Positions 1 through 8,357 of a stretch of 22,950 bases of DNA are shown here, one piece after another (the first letter of the stretch is position 1; every line of letters starts with the position of its first letter). The stretch comes from Rubrobacter sp. (GTDB lineage: Bacteria > Actinomycetota > Rubrobacteria > Rubrobacterales > Rubrobacteraceae), in the NCBI GenBank assembly GCA_016781885.1, contig JADDPM010000014.1:1-22950 (forward strand). Direction: 5' to 3'. Below the pieces are notes generated by a model that was given only the letters and a program-made list of their open reading frames with translations, searched no databases and had not been told where the DNA came from. Position numbers and translations under genes: made by a program.

Positions 1-2
1 TT

Positions 3-1354
3 GCCCACGATAAAGAAAGCATTGACCAGAACACTCAGCTAATACTTGCCGAGAGAAGCCGCTTTCTCGGGGAGCAGAAGTATCGTCGGAAGGACGGCTC
101 GCTGATAGATGTCGAGGTCAACGTTAGCACCATCGTCTACGGAGGCAATGAGGTAATGTGTGTAGTCGCGCACGACGTAACCGAACGCAAACGAGCCGAC
201 GAGAAGCTTCAGGATACTTTGGATAGGTTGCTCGCCCTCTACGAGGCGGGACAGATACTGGGCTCTACGCTCGAGTCGGAGGAGATCGTTTCGAGGTTGC
301 TAGAGGTCATGCAGCGCGTCTCGAACCTCACCGCAGCGGTCATCAGCGTGCAGGATCAGGACGGGGGCACACGTATCTGGCGCTCTGTCGGGCTAGAGAG
401 GCTGCGGCAGAGAGCCCGCTACACGCCGGAGGCGGTAGACGCGCGCCGGGTGGCGCTTGAGACCGAGGAGCAGCAGCTTTTCTTGCTGCAAAGCCCAGAT
501 TCCGAGGCCGAGCAACTCGCGGGTCTGTGTATACCGCTCTTGACCCGAGAGTGCACCCTCGGCGTGTTGGAGGCGTACGGTCCGGAGTCGTTGGGCGAGA
601 GTGACACGGTGGAGATAATCGGCAGCCTGGCCAGCCAGGCTGCCAGCGCTCTGGAGAACGCCCAACTCTACGGAGAGCTGGCCGAGCGGGAGCATAGGCT
701 GCAAGACCTGGTCGGTAAGCTGCTGATAGCCCAGGAAGAGGAACGGCGTCACGTCGCCTACGAAGTTCACGACGGGCTTGCCCAAGTAGCGGTCGCCGCT
801 CACACGTATCTCAACGCCTTCGCGAGACGATACGTTCCCGACAGTGACCGGGACCGGGAGCTTATCGAACAAACGGTCAGCGAGGCTCGTCACGTCATCG
901 CTAACCTGCGCCCGACGGCGCTCGACGACTTCGGGCTGGCGACCACGCTCCGTCTACACGTCGAGGAGTTCTACTCCGACGAAGACTGCCAGGTCGGATA
1001 TGAGGAGGCGATCGGGGAGGATCGCCTCCCGGTACCGATCGAGACGGCGCTCTTCCGGGTCGCCCAGGAGGCGCTGACGAACATCAGAAAGCACGCCCAG
1101 AGCCCCCGGGCAGAGGTCAGGCTCGAGCGTCTGGACCAGCCGTGCGCCTGGAGGTGCGGGACTGGGGGCGAGGGTTTGAGTTGGGCAAAGGGACGAATGA
1201 GGGCGGTCCGGGGGAGAGGGTCGGTCTAGTCGGTATGCGGGAACGAGTCATACTGCTCGGCGGCGACCTCAAGGTAGACAGTCAGCCAGGGGCCGGTACG
1301 ACGATAGTGGCGGAGGTTCCGCTATTCGGGGAGAATACCAACCGTGGACAGTGA
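3..1354 (+). pseudogene. PAS-GAF sensor histidine kinase (HisKA_3/HATPase), 5' partial, frameshifted
   Basis: The reading frame is open from base 3, so the gene begins outside the window. In order it encodes the end of a PAS/PAC domain (ending HDVTERKRA), a GAF domain (about codons 75-225), a dimerisation domain with the phospho-acceptor motif EVHDGLAQ (His codon at 768-770), and a GHKL ATPase with the N-box FRVAQEALTNIRKHA. Near base 1140 the frame shifts by one: the first frame ends at 1229, while the expected G-box (EVRDWGRGF) and G2-box (GLVGMRERV) continue in another frame to a stop at 1352-1354. Restoring one C in the run at 1140-1141 would give a continuous protein reading DQPVRLEVRDWG. 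The end overlaps the response regulator start by 11 bases, so they form a translationally coupled two-component pair. As written, the product would lack the ATP-binding half. Sequencing error and true mutation are both possible. Confidence 0.85.
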
Positions 1355-2072
1355 GTCCTCACGAGAGGCAAGAACGGAACCGGTTCGGATCATCATCGCC
1401 GACGACCATGCCCTCGTTCGAGGCGGCATGCGGATGATGCTAGAAGAAGAGCCGGGCCTCGAGGTCATCGGTGAAGCGGTAAACGGCCGGGAGGCCCTCG
1501 AGCTCTGCCGCCGGCTGCAGCCTGATCTGGTGCTGATGGACGTGCGCATGCCGGAGATGGACGGATTGAGGGCGACCGACGTCATCAAGCAGGAGCACCC
1601 TTCCATCAGCATCTTGATGGTAACCATGCACGAGAACCCGGACTACCTGCTGGAGGCAATAAACGCGGGTGCCGCCGGGTACGTTCTCAAAGGGGCCCCA
1701 GGAGAGCGGTTGATCAGCGCCATCAGGAGGACTATAGAGGGAGAATCCCCTTTGAACCAGGAGCTCGCCGCGCAGCTCCTCCGACGCCTGGCGAACCAGA
1801 GAGGGCATGGGGAGAAGAAAGAGCAGCCTCCTCCCCAACCGCAGAGACGCCAGGAGCCGCTAAGCGAAGCGCTCACGCCGCGTGAGACTGAGGTCTTGAA
1901 CTTGGTGGCGCAGGGTCAGTCCAACCCTGAGATAGCGCGCACCCTGACGATCAGTAAGGCGACGGCCAAGGTGCATGTAGAACGAATCATCAGGAAGCTA
2001 AACGTCTCCGACCGCACCCAGGCGGCCGTCCGCGCCATCGAACTAGGGCTTCTCTCCTCCGAGCCCGGTTAG
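1344..2072 (+). CDS. NarL/FixJ-family response regulator
   Basis: A 242-residue two-domain regulator and the expected partner of the overlapping kinase. The receiver domain (about residues 14-130) has the acidic pair D20/D21, phospho-acceptor D66 in LMDVRMP, T94 and K116 in VLKGA. A charged Q/P-rich linker (about 150-172) leads to a LuxR-type helix-turn-helix (about 176-236: LTPRETEVLNLVAQG, then SKATAKVHVERIIRKL). The GTG start at 1344 lies inside the end of the kinase gene with a GGGGAG about 10 bases upstream, which suggests translational coupling. NarL-family proteins bind inverted heptamers; two such sites begin 25 bases after its stop and two more precede the giant gene, so both downstream genes are candidate targets. 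All residues needed for phosphorylation are present. Confidence 0.95.
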   Translation: MDSESSREARTEPVRIIIADDHALVRGGMRMMLEEEPGLEVIGEAVNGREALELCRRLQPDLVLMDVRMPEMDGLRATDVIKQEHPSISILMVTMHENPDYLLEAINAGAAGYVLKGAPGERLISAIRRTIEGESPLNQELAAQLLRRLANQRGHGEKKEQPPPQPQRRQEPLSEALTPRETEVLNLVAQGQSNPEIARTLTISKATAKVHVERIIRKLNVSDRTQAAVRAIELGLLSSEPG

Positions 2073-2096
2073 CAAATCTGCGCCGCCTCTTGTAAC

Positions 2097-2135
2097 TACG
2101 CCACCTGGCGTACGCGAAATACGCCAGGTGGCGTA
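2097..2135. promoter_or_regulatory. Two perfect 7-2-7 palindromes (candidate NarL-type operator)
   Basis: TACGCCACCTGGCGTA (2097-2112) and TACGCCAGGTGGCGTA (2120-2135) are each a heptamer TACGCCA and its reverse complement TGGCGTA around a 2-base centre. They start 23 bases apart. The two 16-mers are also perfect reverse complements of each other, so the block could fold into a 16-bp hairpin with a 7-base loop. No T-run follows on the plus strand, which argues against a simple terminator. The 7-2-7 layout with TAC/GTA ends is the known architecture for NarL-family dimers. It lies between the regulator and the pseudo-receiver gene at 2210. Binding by the neighbouring regulator is inferred. Confidence 0.7.
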
Positions 2136-2209
2136 TTTGCATGAGCCGACCCTTGTCCCACAATTAACGGTGCTAGCTAGGATCGAGCATACAGGAAGAA
2201 GGCGACAAG

Positions 2210-2590
2210 GTGACATCTCAAGGTCATAAGCCCATAGTAGTCGCCGTTCTCGGCGGAGACCCGGTGGTCGGCCGAGCCCTGGAGCTAATGCTCACAGGTG
2301 GCGGCTACGACGCGCGGTTTCTTAACGGGTCTTTTATAGACGAACTGGCCGAGCTGGCTGAGGAGATCCGGCTCGTGATCCTTGCGCCCGGGTTGCATCC
2401 CAAAGGGCGGGAAAGATTCCTGAACGGTACGCAGAGGGCTGCAGCGAAGATACCGGTTCTGGAGTTGGTCAGCGCCTCCGACAGAGCGCGGGGCGACGGG
2501 CGGCAAGGCTCCGTGTCATGGCCGTGCCGCGTGAGAGACCTGAGGCAGGAGATCGATACCGCCCTGCAGGCTCCTTCTATCGCTAGCTAG
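2210..2590 (+). CDS. Small receiver-like protein lacking the phosphorylation site
   Basis: A 126-residue protein with no recognised motif, but the outline of a response-regulator receiver fold: a hydrophobic first strand IVVAVLGG, a helix DPVVGRALELML, a third strand LVILAPG, a fourth strand IPVLELVS, and a final VSWPCRVRDLRQEIDTAL resembling the last strand and helix of receivers. The usual phospho-acceptor Asp after the third strand is replaced by APGLHP, and the conserved Lys is not evident. It is probably a pseudo-receiver that cannot be phosphorylated in the normal way. The GTG start has an AGGAAG about 12 bases upstream. It is flanked on both sides by paired 7-2-7 sites and lies between the regulator and the giant secreted protein, so a role in the same circuit is likely but unproven. 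Confidence 0.6.
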   Translation: MTSQGHKPIVVAVLGGDPVVGRALELMLTGGGYDARFLNGSFIDELAELAEEIRLVILAPGLHPKGRERFLNGTQRAAAKIPVLELVSASDRARGDGRQGSVSWPCRVRDLRQEIDTALQAPSIAS

Positions 2591-2603
2591 TTCGAGCTTT
2601 CCG

Positions 2604-2621
2604 CCCGGCGCATGAGCCGGG
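2604..2621 (+). terminator. Hairpin after the pseudo-receiver gene (weak terminator candidate)
   Basis: CCCGGC / GCCGGG forms a 6-bp GC stem with a 6-base loop, 13 bases after the stop codon at 2590. No T-run follows, so intrinsic termination is doubtful. Confidence 0.25.
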
Positions 2622-2676
2622 GATCTGCGTCTCGTAGAGGCCACTCTCTACAAAAATCGCAAGAAAAAACAAAAAA

Positions 2677-2716
2677 TACGCCGGGTGGCCTACATGGATA
2701 TACGCCGGTAGGCCGA
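2677..2716. promoter_or_regulatory. Two degenerate 7-2-7 sites upstream of the giant gene (candidate activator sites)
   Basis: TACGCCGGGTGGCCTA (2677-2692) and TACGCCGGTAGGCCGA (2701-2716) match the two perfect palindromes at 2097-2135. They begin 24 bases apart, close to two helical turns, against 23 in the first pair. An A-rich tract (about 2651-2676) lies directly upstream and could act as an UP element or a bend. The downstream site ends 19 bases before a TATTAA -10 candidate and covers the -35 area, where no TTGACA-like hexamer is seen. This is the geometry of an activator-dependent promoter. The neighbouring NarL-type regulator is the obvious candidate; this is inference. Confidence 0.65.
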
Positions 2717-2735
2717 TTTACGGATGTTCGCCCTC

Positions 2736-2748
2736 TATTAACCTTCTG
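2736..2748 (+). promoter_or_regulatory. Candidate -10 element of the giant gene promoter
   Basis: TATTAA at 2736-2741 matches TATAAT at four of six positions and would place transcription start near 2748, about 37 bases before the preferred start codon at 2785. There is no convincing -35, which fits dependence on an activator bound at 2677-2716. Confidence 0.4.
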
Positions 2749-2784
2749 GACATGAAGGAAAATCCTGGCGAAAGGGAAAACAGA

Positions 2785-5700
2785 ATGATGAACTCGACGT
2801 TGCGGCCCCGGCTCCAGATGGGCCGGCTTTTTGTGCTTTTTATAGCCTTTGCTGTCATGCTCTCAGTCCCGGCGATCGCGGCGCTTGCCGACACCTTAGA
2901 CGATAACCTCACTGGAAGCTCGCAGAACCAGACTATAAAGCAAAACCAAGATGTCACAGTCAAGTACTGGATCAATCCGCAAAATGATGGCTGTGAAGTA
3001 AGCTCAACAAACAAGGCGATATTCTCGGTCGTCAAGCTGGCAGAGGTCACTGCGAACAAGACCACTCTAGAGTTTTCGCAGTGTGGGAGCGCATCGAGCG
3101 GCTTCCAGGAGGTGACGTATACCTCCGGCAAGATAAATACGCAAGGTAACGGCTACGCCATCTCATGGAACAAGACTAGTGGTCCGGTTGACTCCGTGGG
3201 CAATGCCAACTTCAACTTGAAGGTCGAGGCTGACACCACGGCCCCCACGGTCACCAGCGTTTCCCCGTCAGAGGGCGCGACGAACGTGGCGGCTAACTCC
3301 AACGTCGAAGCGACCTTCTCCGAGAAGATGGACAGCGCCACGATCAACGGTACCAACTTCACGCTCAAGCAGGGTACGACCTCGGTGGCAACCTCGGTGA
3401 CCTATAACGCAAACGACAAGAAGGCCACGCTGGACCCGAGCGCGGACCTGGCTGCCAACACCACCTACACAGCCCAGGTTACGACCGGAGCGAAGGACCT
3501 GGCGGGCAACGCACTCGATCAGGACTCGGGCACCTCCGGCAACCAGTCCAAGAGCTGGACGTTTACGACGGCAGCGCCGCCCGCACCTGCCAACAATGCG
3601 CCTACTGTGAGCACCGCCGCAGCCGACGCTTCGGGCGACGAGGGCTCCCAGCTCACGACCAACGGCGTCTTCGCCGACCAGGACAGCAGCGACACGCTGA
3701 CCATAAGCAAGGTTTCTGGTGAGGGCACGGTTACGCCGGGCGCCACCCGCGGCACGTGGAGTTGGGCGCATACACCCACCGACCAGGGCAGCGGCACGGT
3801 CGTGGTGCAAGTGAGCGACGGAAAGGGCGGCCAAACGACCGACAGCTTCGACTGGAGCGCCTCTAACGCTGCGCCGACGGCCACGCTAAGCTCGCCTGAT
3901 GTCGACGAGGGCAGCAACATCAGCGTGTCGCTGACTAGCCCCTCCGATCCGAGCAGCGCGGACACGACGGCCGGCTTCAAGTACGCGTTTGACTGCGACA
4001 CCACCGACAACACCGGCTATGGCAGCTTTGGCTCCACCAGCAGCACCACCTGCTCGACCACCGACAACGGCACGCGCTCCGTCGGGGCCAAGATCCAGGA
4101 TAAGGACGGCGGTGTGAGCACGTACACCGACGCCGTCGCTATCAGCAATGTCCCGCCGGATGCCGTGAATGACTCCGGCATTACGACTGACGAGGACACG
4201 GTCAAGAGCAACATAGACGTGCTCTCCAACGACACCGATGTCCCGGCTGATATGCCCCTCAGCATCTCCAGCTTCGATGCCACTTCGGCTAACGGCGGCA
4301 CGGTGACGCAGAACAACGCCGATAACACGTTCAACTATGATCCGGCTGATAACTTCAACGACACCGACAGCTTCACCTACACGGTGAGCGACGGCGACGG
4401 CGGCACCGACACCGCGACGGTGAGCATCACGGTCAGGGCGGTAAACGACGCTCCGGTGGCTGGGGATGACTCTGCTACTACCGATGAGGATGAGGCCGTC
4501 ACCATAGACGTACTGAACAATACAGAGGGCAAGGACACCGACGTTGACGGCGACACGCTCAACATAGCGAGCGTTACTCAGCCGACCAACGGCACGGCCA
4601 CGATCACGACGGACGGCAAGGTTGAGTACGCGCCTAGCGCCAACTTCAACGGCACCGACTCCTTCGAGTACACGGTCGACGACGGCAACGGTGGCAGTGA
4701 CACCGCGACGGTGAGCATCACCGTCAGCGCTGTAAACGATGCTCCGGTAGCGGTGGCTGACTCAGATACCACTGCTGAGGACACGGCCAAGGATATAGAC
4801 GTGCTGGCCAACGACACCGATACTGAAAGCGACACCCTTAGTGTCTCCGACTTCGACGCGGCCTCTGCCCAAGGCGGCACGGTCTCTGAGAACAACGGCA
4901 AGCTCAACTATGCTCCGGCTGCCAACTTCAACGGCACCGACAGCTTCACCTACACCGTCAATGACGGCACGGTGGACGGCAACGTGGCCACGGTGAGCAT
5001 CACGGTTACCGCGGTCAACGACGCTCCGGTAGCCGAGGACCAGGCGGCGAGCACTAATGAGGACGCTGCCCTCGAGAACGAGCCACTCGATGTCTCTGAT
5101 GTCGACGGCGGCGATACCCTGAGCTATACGGTCGATACTGAGGTGGCCAACGGCACGCTTGAGATCAACACCGACGGCACCTTCACCTACACGCCGGCCA
5201 AGGACTACAACGGCCCCGACTCCTTCACCTACACGGTGAGCGACGGCAACGGCGGCACCGACACCGCCACGGTGAGCATCACAGTCAATGCGGTCAACGA
5301 CGCTCCGGTAGCCGCCAACGACGATGACGAGGAAACGGACGAGGACACCCTTCTTAGGGGCAGCCTCAGCGCCACCGACGTCGATAAGGACGCCCTAAGC
5401 TACAGCCTCGTCGACGACGCGACCAACGGCTCGGTGAGCGTCGGCAGCGACGGCTCCTACACCTACACGCCCGACGAGAACTTCCACGGCACCGACTTCT
5501 TCACCTTCAAGGCCAGCGACGGCACCACCGACAGCAACGTGGCCCCGGTGAGCATCACAGTCAACCCGGTCAACGACGCTCCGGTGGCTGCTGATGACGA
5601 TACGGCTAGCACTCCTGAGGACACTCCTCTGAACGGTAACCTCAGTGCTACTGACATCGATGAAGACCCGCTGAGCTACAGCAAGGGCAGCACCGACGCG

Positions 5701-8208
5701 CAGCACGGCACTGTGACCGTCAACGCCGACGGCACTTACACCTACACGCCCGACGAGAACTTCCACGGCACCGACAGCTTCAGCTTCAAGGCCAACGACG
5801 GCACCACCGACAGCAACGAGGCGACGGTCACCATCGACGTTACCCCGGTCAACGACGCTCCGGTAGCCGCTGATGATTCAGCTACCACCGATGAGGACAC
5901 CCCTCTTAGCGAGAGCGTCAGCGCTGATGACATCGACAGCAGCAGCCTCACCTACAGCCTCGTTGCTCAGGCGGCCAACGGTACGGTGACCGTCAACGCT
6001 GATGGCAGCTTCACCTACACGCCCAATGCCGACTACAACGGCGCCGACAGCTTCACCTTCAAGGCCAACGACGGCGAACTCGACAGCAACACCGCTACGG
6101 TGAGCATCACGGTCAACTCAGTCAATGATGCGCCGGTGCCTGAGGACGACTCTGCTACCACCCCTGAGGACACTCCGGTGGACATCCTGGCCAGCGAGCT
6201 TTTGAACAACGACTCTGAGGGTCCGACTGACGAGAGCAACCAAATCCTGAGCATCAAAGAAGTCTCCAACTTCGTGCACGGCACGGCTGTTCTGAGCAGC
6301 GACGGCAGCAAGGTTACCTTCACACCGGAGGCCAACTACTACGGCGCTGCTAGCTTCGACTACACCGTCTGCGACAACGGCAGCCCGCAAAAGTGCTCCA
6401 CACAGACCGCCACGGTCAACGTCACCGTCAGCGCCGTCAACGACGCTCCGGTGGCCGATAACGACAGCTACAGCGTCGACGAGGATGGAACCCTTACAGA
6501 GGCCGCACCAGGTGTCCTCGATGGCGATACCGACGTCGAGAACAGCACCCTGACGGCTACGAAGGTTGCCGGCCCGAGCCACGGCACGCTAACCCTTAAC
6601 AGCGACGGCTCCTTCGAGTACAAGCCCAACGCCAACTACCATGGGTCCGACTCCTTCACCTACACGGCCAGCGACGGCGAGCTCGACAGCGAGTCTGCAA
6701 CGGTGAGCATCACCGTTGATCCGGTCAACGACGCTCCGACGGCGGACGCCCAGTCGGTTAGCACCGACGAGGACAAGGCCACGGCGATCACCCTCAGCGG
6801 TAGCGACATCGACGGCGATAGCCTGACCTACAAAGTCGCCTCTAATCCGGCGCACGGTCAGCTCAGTGGCACGGGTGCTAACCTCACCTACACGCCGGAC
6901 GAGAACTACAACGGCTCTGATAGCTTCACCTTCAAGGCCAACGACGGCGATCTCGACAGCAACACGGCAACGGTTAGCATCACGGTCAACTCGGTCAACG
7001 ACGCTCCAGTGGCCGGGGACGATAACGCGGGCTCGACCGATGAGGACGCGGCCAAGGACAACATAAACGTCCTCGGCAACGACACCGACGCCGACAGCGA
7101 CATCCTCAGCGTAACGAGCGTTACCCAGGGGTCCAGCGGCTCGGTCACGATTAACTCCGACAGCACGCTCAAGTACACGCCTAAGGCCAACTATCACGGG
7201 CCCGATAGCTTCACCTACACGGTGAGCGACGGCAACAACGGCACCGACACCGCTAAGGTGAGCATCAACGTCGAGCCGGTCAACGATGCTCCGACCCTCT
7301 CGGCCTCCAACAACGGACCAGTCAAAGAGGGCTCGCCTGTGACGATCACGGCTAACGCCAACGACGCAGATGGTGACACGCTCTCTTACGAGTTCGACTG
7401 TGACAACAACGGTACCTACGACAAGGCCCCGCAGTCCGGCAGCACCTACCAGTGCACCTTCAACGACAACGGCACCTCTACAGTGGGTGTGCGGGCAACC
7501 GACGGCAACGGTGGCGAGAAAACCGCTACTACCAGCGTCACGATCGACAACGTCGCACCGACGCTGGGTAACCTGAGCCTGGACGGCAATACTGGCACCG
7601 CCTGCGCCACTAACAACGTCAAGCTGGCCTTCAGCTTTGACGATCCGGCCAAGGCCAACGACACCTACACCGGTACGATCGACTGGGGCGACGGGTCTAC
7701 CACCAACTTTGGCAGCTCCTTCAGCGTCAACGAGTCGCACGACTACAAGCCGGGTACCTACACGATCAAGGTAAACGTGAAGGACGAGGACGGCGGTCAG
7801 GCCGCCGAGAAGCAAGTGCAGGTCTCCAGGCAGTACCAGGTGACCAAGCTCCTCGACCCGGTCAACGCCAACACGGATGGCAAGACGCCGAGCGTCTTTA
7901 AGTACGGCAGCACCATCCCGCTGAAGGTCAAGATCACCGACTGCAACAACAACCCGGTGAGCGGGCTCGCTCCGAAGATCAGCATCAAGCAGTACAACTT
8001 GGCAACCCCGAGCGCTGGTGTCAACGAGACCATCCTGAACACCTCGACCCACTCGGACTACGTGATGCGGGACGCCGGCTCCGGCCAGTACATCTACAAC
8101 CTGGCCAGCAAGTCCCTGAGCGATGGGGACGCCCAGTACACCGCCACCGTCACGGATGCCTCGTTCGGCAGCATGCAGAGCCAGGTTTGGGGACTTAGGA
8201 CCAAGTAA
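2785..8208 (+). CDS. Giant secreted cadherin-like repeat protein
   Basis: An exported, highly repetitive protein of 1,807 residues from this start, probably an adhesin or matrix component. An in-frame ATG at 2752 exists, but the ATG at 2785 has AAAGGG eight bases upstream while 2752 has no good ribosome site and sits almost at the predicted transcription start. A signal peptide follows (basic LRPRLQMGR, hydrophobic core, cleavage near ALA-DT). Counting from 2752: an N-terminal region of unknown type (48-160), a bacterial Ig-like domain (about 161-274, starting TAPTVTSVSPSEGATNVA), two Ig/PKD-like domains (to about 467), eleven cadherin-like repeats (468-1509), two PKD-like domains, and a C-terminal domain (about 1695-1818) with FKYGSTIPLKVKITDC, resembling the PxKF-type domain of secreted proteins. 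Many Asp-rich DxDGD turns suggest calcium binding. No LPXTG or C-terminal membrane anchor is seen, so it may be released or held non-covalently. A strong terminator follows. Confidence 0.93.
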   Translation: MMNSTLRPRLQMGRLFVLFIAFAVMLSVPAIAALADTLDDNLTGSSQNQTIKQNQDVTVKYWINPQNDGCEVSSTNKAIFSVVKLAEVTANKTTLEFSQCGSASSGFQEVTYTSGKINTQGNGYAISWNKTSGPVDSVGNANFNLKVEADTTAPTVTSVSPSEGATNVAANSNVEATFSEKMDSATINGTNFTLKQGTTSVATSVTYNANDKKATLDPSADLAANTTYTAQVTTGAKDLAGNALDQDSGTSGNQSKSWTFTTAAPPAPANNAPTVSTAAADASGDEGSQLTTNGVFADQDSSDTLTISKVSGEGTVTPGATRGTWSWAHTPTDQGSGTVVVQVSDGKGGQTTDSFDWSASNAAPTATLSSPDVDEGSNISVSLTSPSDPSSADTTAGFKYAFDCDTTDNTGYGSFGSTSSTTCSTTDNGTRSVGAKIQDKDGGVSTYTDAVAISNVPPDAVNDSGITTDEDTVKSNIDVLSNDTDVPADMPLSISSFDATSANGGTVTQNNADNTFNYDPADNFNDTDSFTYTVSDGDGGTDTATVSITVRAVNDAPVAGDDSATTDEDEAVTIDVLNNTEGKDTDVDGDTLNIASVTQPTNGTATITTDGKVEYAPSANFNGTDSFEYTVDDGNGGSDTATVSITVSAVNDAPVAVADSDTTAEDTAKDIDVLANDTDTESDTLSVSDFDAASAQGGTVSENNGKLNYAPAANFNGTDSFTYTVNDGTVDGNVATVSITVTAVNDAPVAEDQAASTNEDAALENEPLDVSDVDGGDTLSYTVDTEVANGTLEINTDGTFTYTPAKDYNGPDSFTYTVSDGNGGTDTATVSITVNAVNDAPVAANDDDEETDEDTLLRGSLSATDVDKDALSYSLVDDATNGSVSVGSDGSYTYTPDENFHGTDFFTFKASDGTTDSNVAPVSITVNPVNDAPVAADDDTASTPEDTPLNGNLSATDIDEDPLSYSKGSTDAQHGTVTVNADGTYTYTPDENFHGTDSFSFKANDGTTDSNEATVTIDVTPVNDAPVAADDSATTDEDTPLSESVSADDIDSSSLTYSLVAQAANGTVTVNADGSFTYTPNADYNGADSFTFKANDGELDSNTATVSITVNSVNDAPVPEDDSATTPEDTPVDILASELLNNDSEGPTDESNQILSIKEVSNFVHGTAVLSSDGSKVTFTPEANYYGAASFDYTVCDNGSPQKCSTQTATVNVTVSAVNDAPVADNDSYSVDEDGTLTEAAPGVLDGDTDVENSTLTATKVAGPSHGTLTLNSDGSFEYKPNANYHGSDSFTYTASDGELDSESATVSITVDPVNDAPTADAQSVSTDEDKATAITLSGSDIDGDSLTYKVASNPAHGQLSGTGANLTYTPDENYNGSDSFTFKANDGDLDSNTATVSITVNSVNDAPVAGDDNAGSTDEDAAKDNINVLGNDTDADSDILSVTSVTQGSSGSVTINSDSTLKYTPKANYHGPDSFTYTVSDGNNGTDTAKVSINVEPVNDAPTLSASNNGPVKEGSPVTITANANDADGDTLSYEFDCDNNGTYDKAPQSGSTYQCTFNDNGTSTVGVRATDGNGGEKTATTSVTIDNVAPTLGNLSLDGNTGTACATNNVKLAFSFDDPAKANDTYTGTIDWGDGSTTNFGSSFSVNESHDYKPGTYTIKVNVKDEDGGQAAEKQVQVSRQYQVTKLLDPVNANTDGKTPSVFKYGSTIPLKVKITDCNNNPVSGLAPKISIKQYNLATPSAGVNETILNTSTHSDYVMRDAGSGQYIYNLASKSLSDGDAQYTATVTDASFGSMQSQVWGLRTK
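4153..7278 (+). repeat. Eleven tandem cadherin-like repeats (about 95 codons each)
   Basis: Ten of the eleven units begin VNDAP; the first begins DAVNDSG. Each continues with an EDT-type segment, a DxD turn, an NGT/HGT turn, YTP-x-NFxGxDSF, then T(Y/F)xxxDG and ATVSITV. Unit length is about 90-105 residues. Conservation holds at DNA level around the junctions (gtcaacgacgctccggt recurs with few changes), so recombination between units could alter copy number. Units 5, 6, 7 and 10 (TFKANDG/TFKASDG type) resemble one another more than the others, hinting at local duplication. The unit type matches the tandem cadherin-like repeats of large bacterial adhesins. Confidence 0.9.
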
Positions 8209-8241
8209 GCAGTAGAAAGGAGAAAACCTCTAGTTCATCAG

Positions 8242-8276
8242 GAGCGCCGGTCTTCGGACCGGCGCTCTTTCTCTTT
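8242..8276 (+). terminator. Rho-independent terminator of the giant gene
   Basis: GAGCGCCGGTC / GACCGGCGCTC is a perfect 11-bp stem with a stable TTCG tetraloop, followed by TTTCTCTTT. It starts 33 bases after the stop at 8208. On the minus strand no T-run follows, so it serves the plus strand only. Confidence 0.92.
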
Positions 8277-8357
8277 GCCGAAAAACCGTTAAATTATTGG
8301 TTTCTCCACAGGCGACGGTTCATACCCCTCCCGCCTTTCCAGAGGTGGGCTCTAGTC

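Noticed and set aside
2097..2135. The 16-bp inverted repeat as an intrinsic terminator of the regulator gene.
   Set aside because: No T-run follows, each arm is itself a palindrome, and the same motif recurs at a promoter, so an operator explains it better.
4153..7278. The regular repeats as a CRISPR array.
   Set aside because: The repeats are protein-coding, about 285 bases long, and translate as cadherin-like domains.
6589..8052. Long open frame (487 codons) on the minus strand opposite the giant gene.
   Set aside because: It is the antisense shadow of the repetitive GC-rich coding region; its product is Val/Arg-rich low-complexity with no signal or motif.
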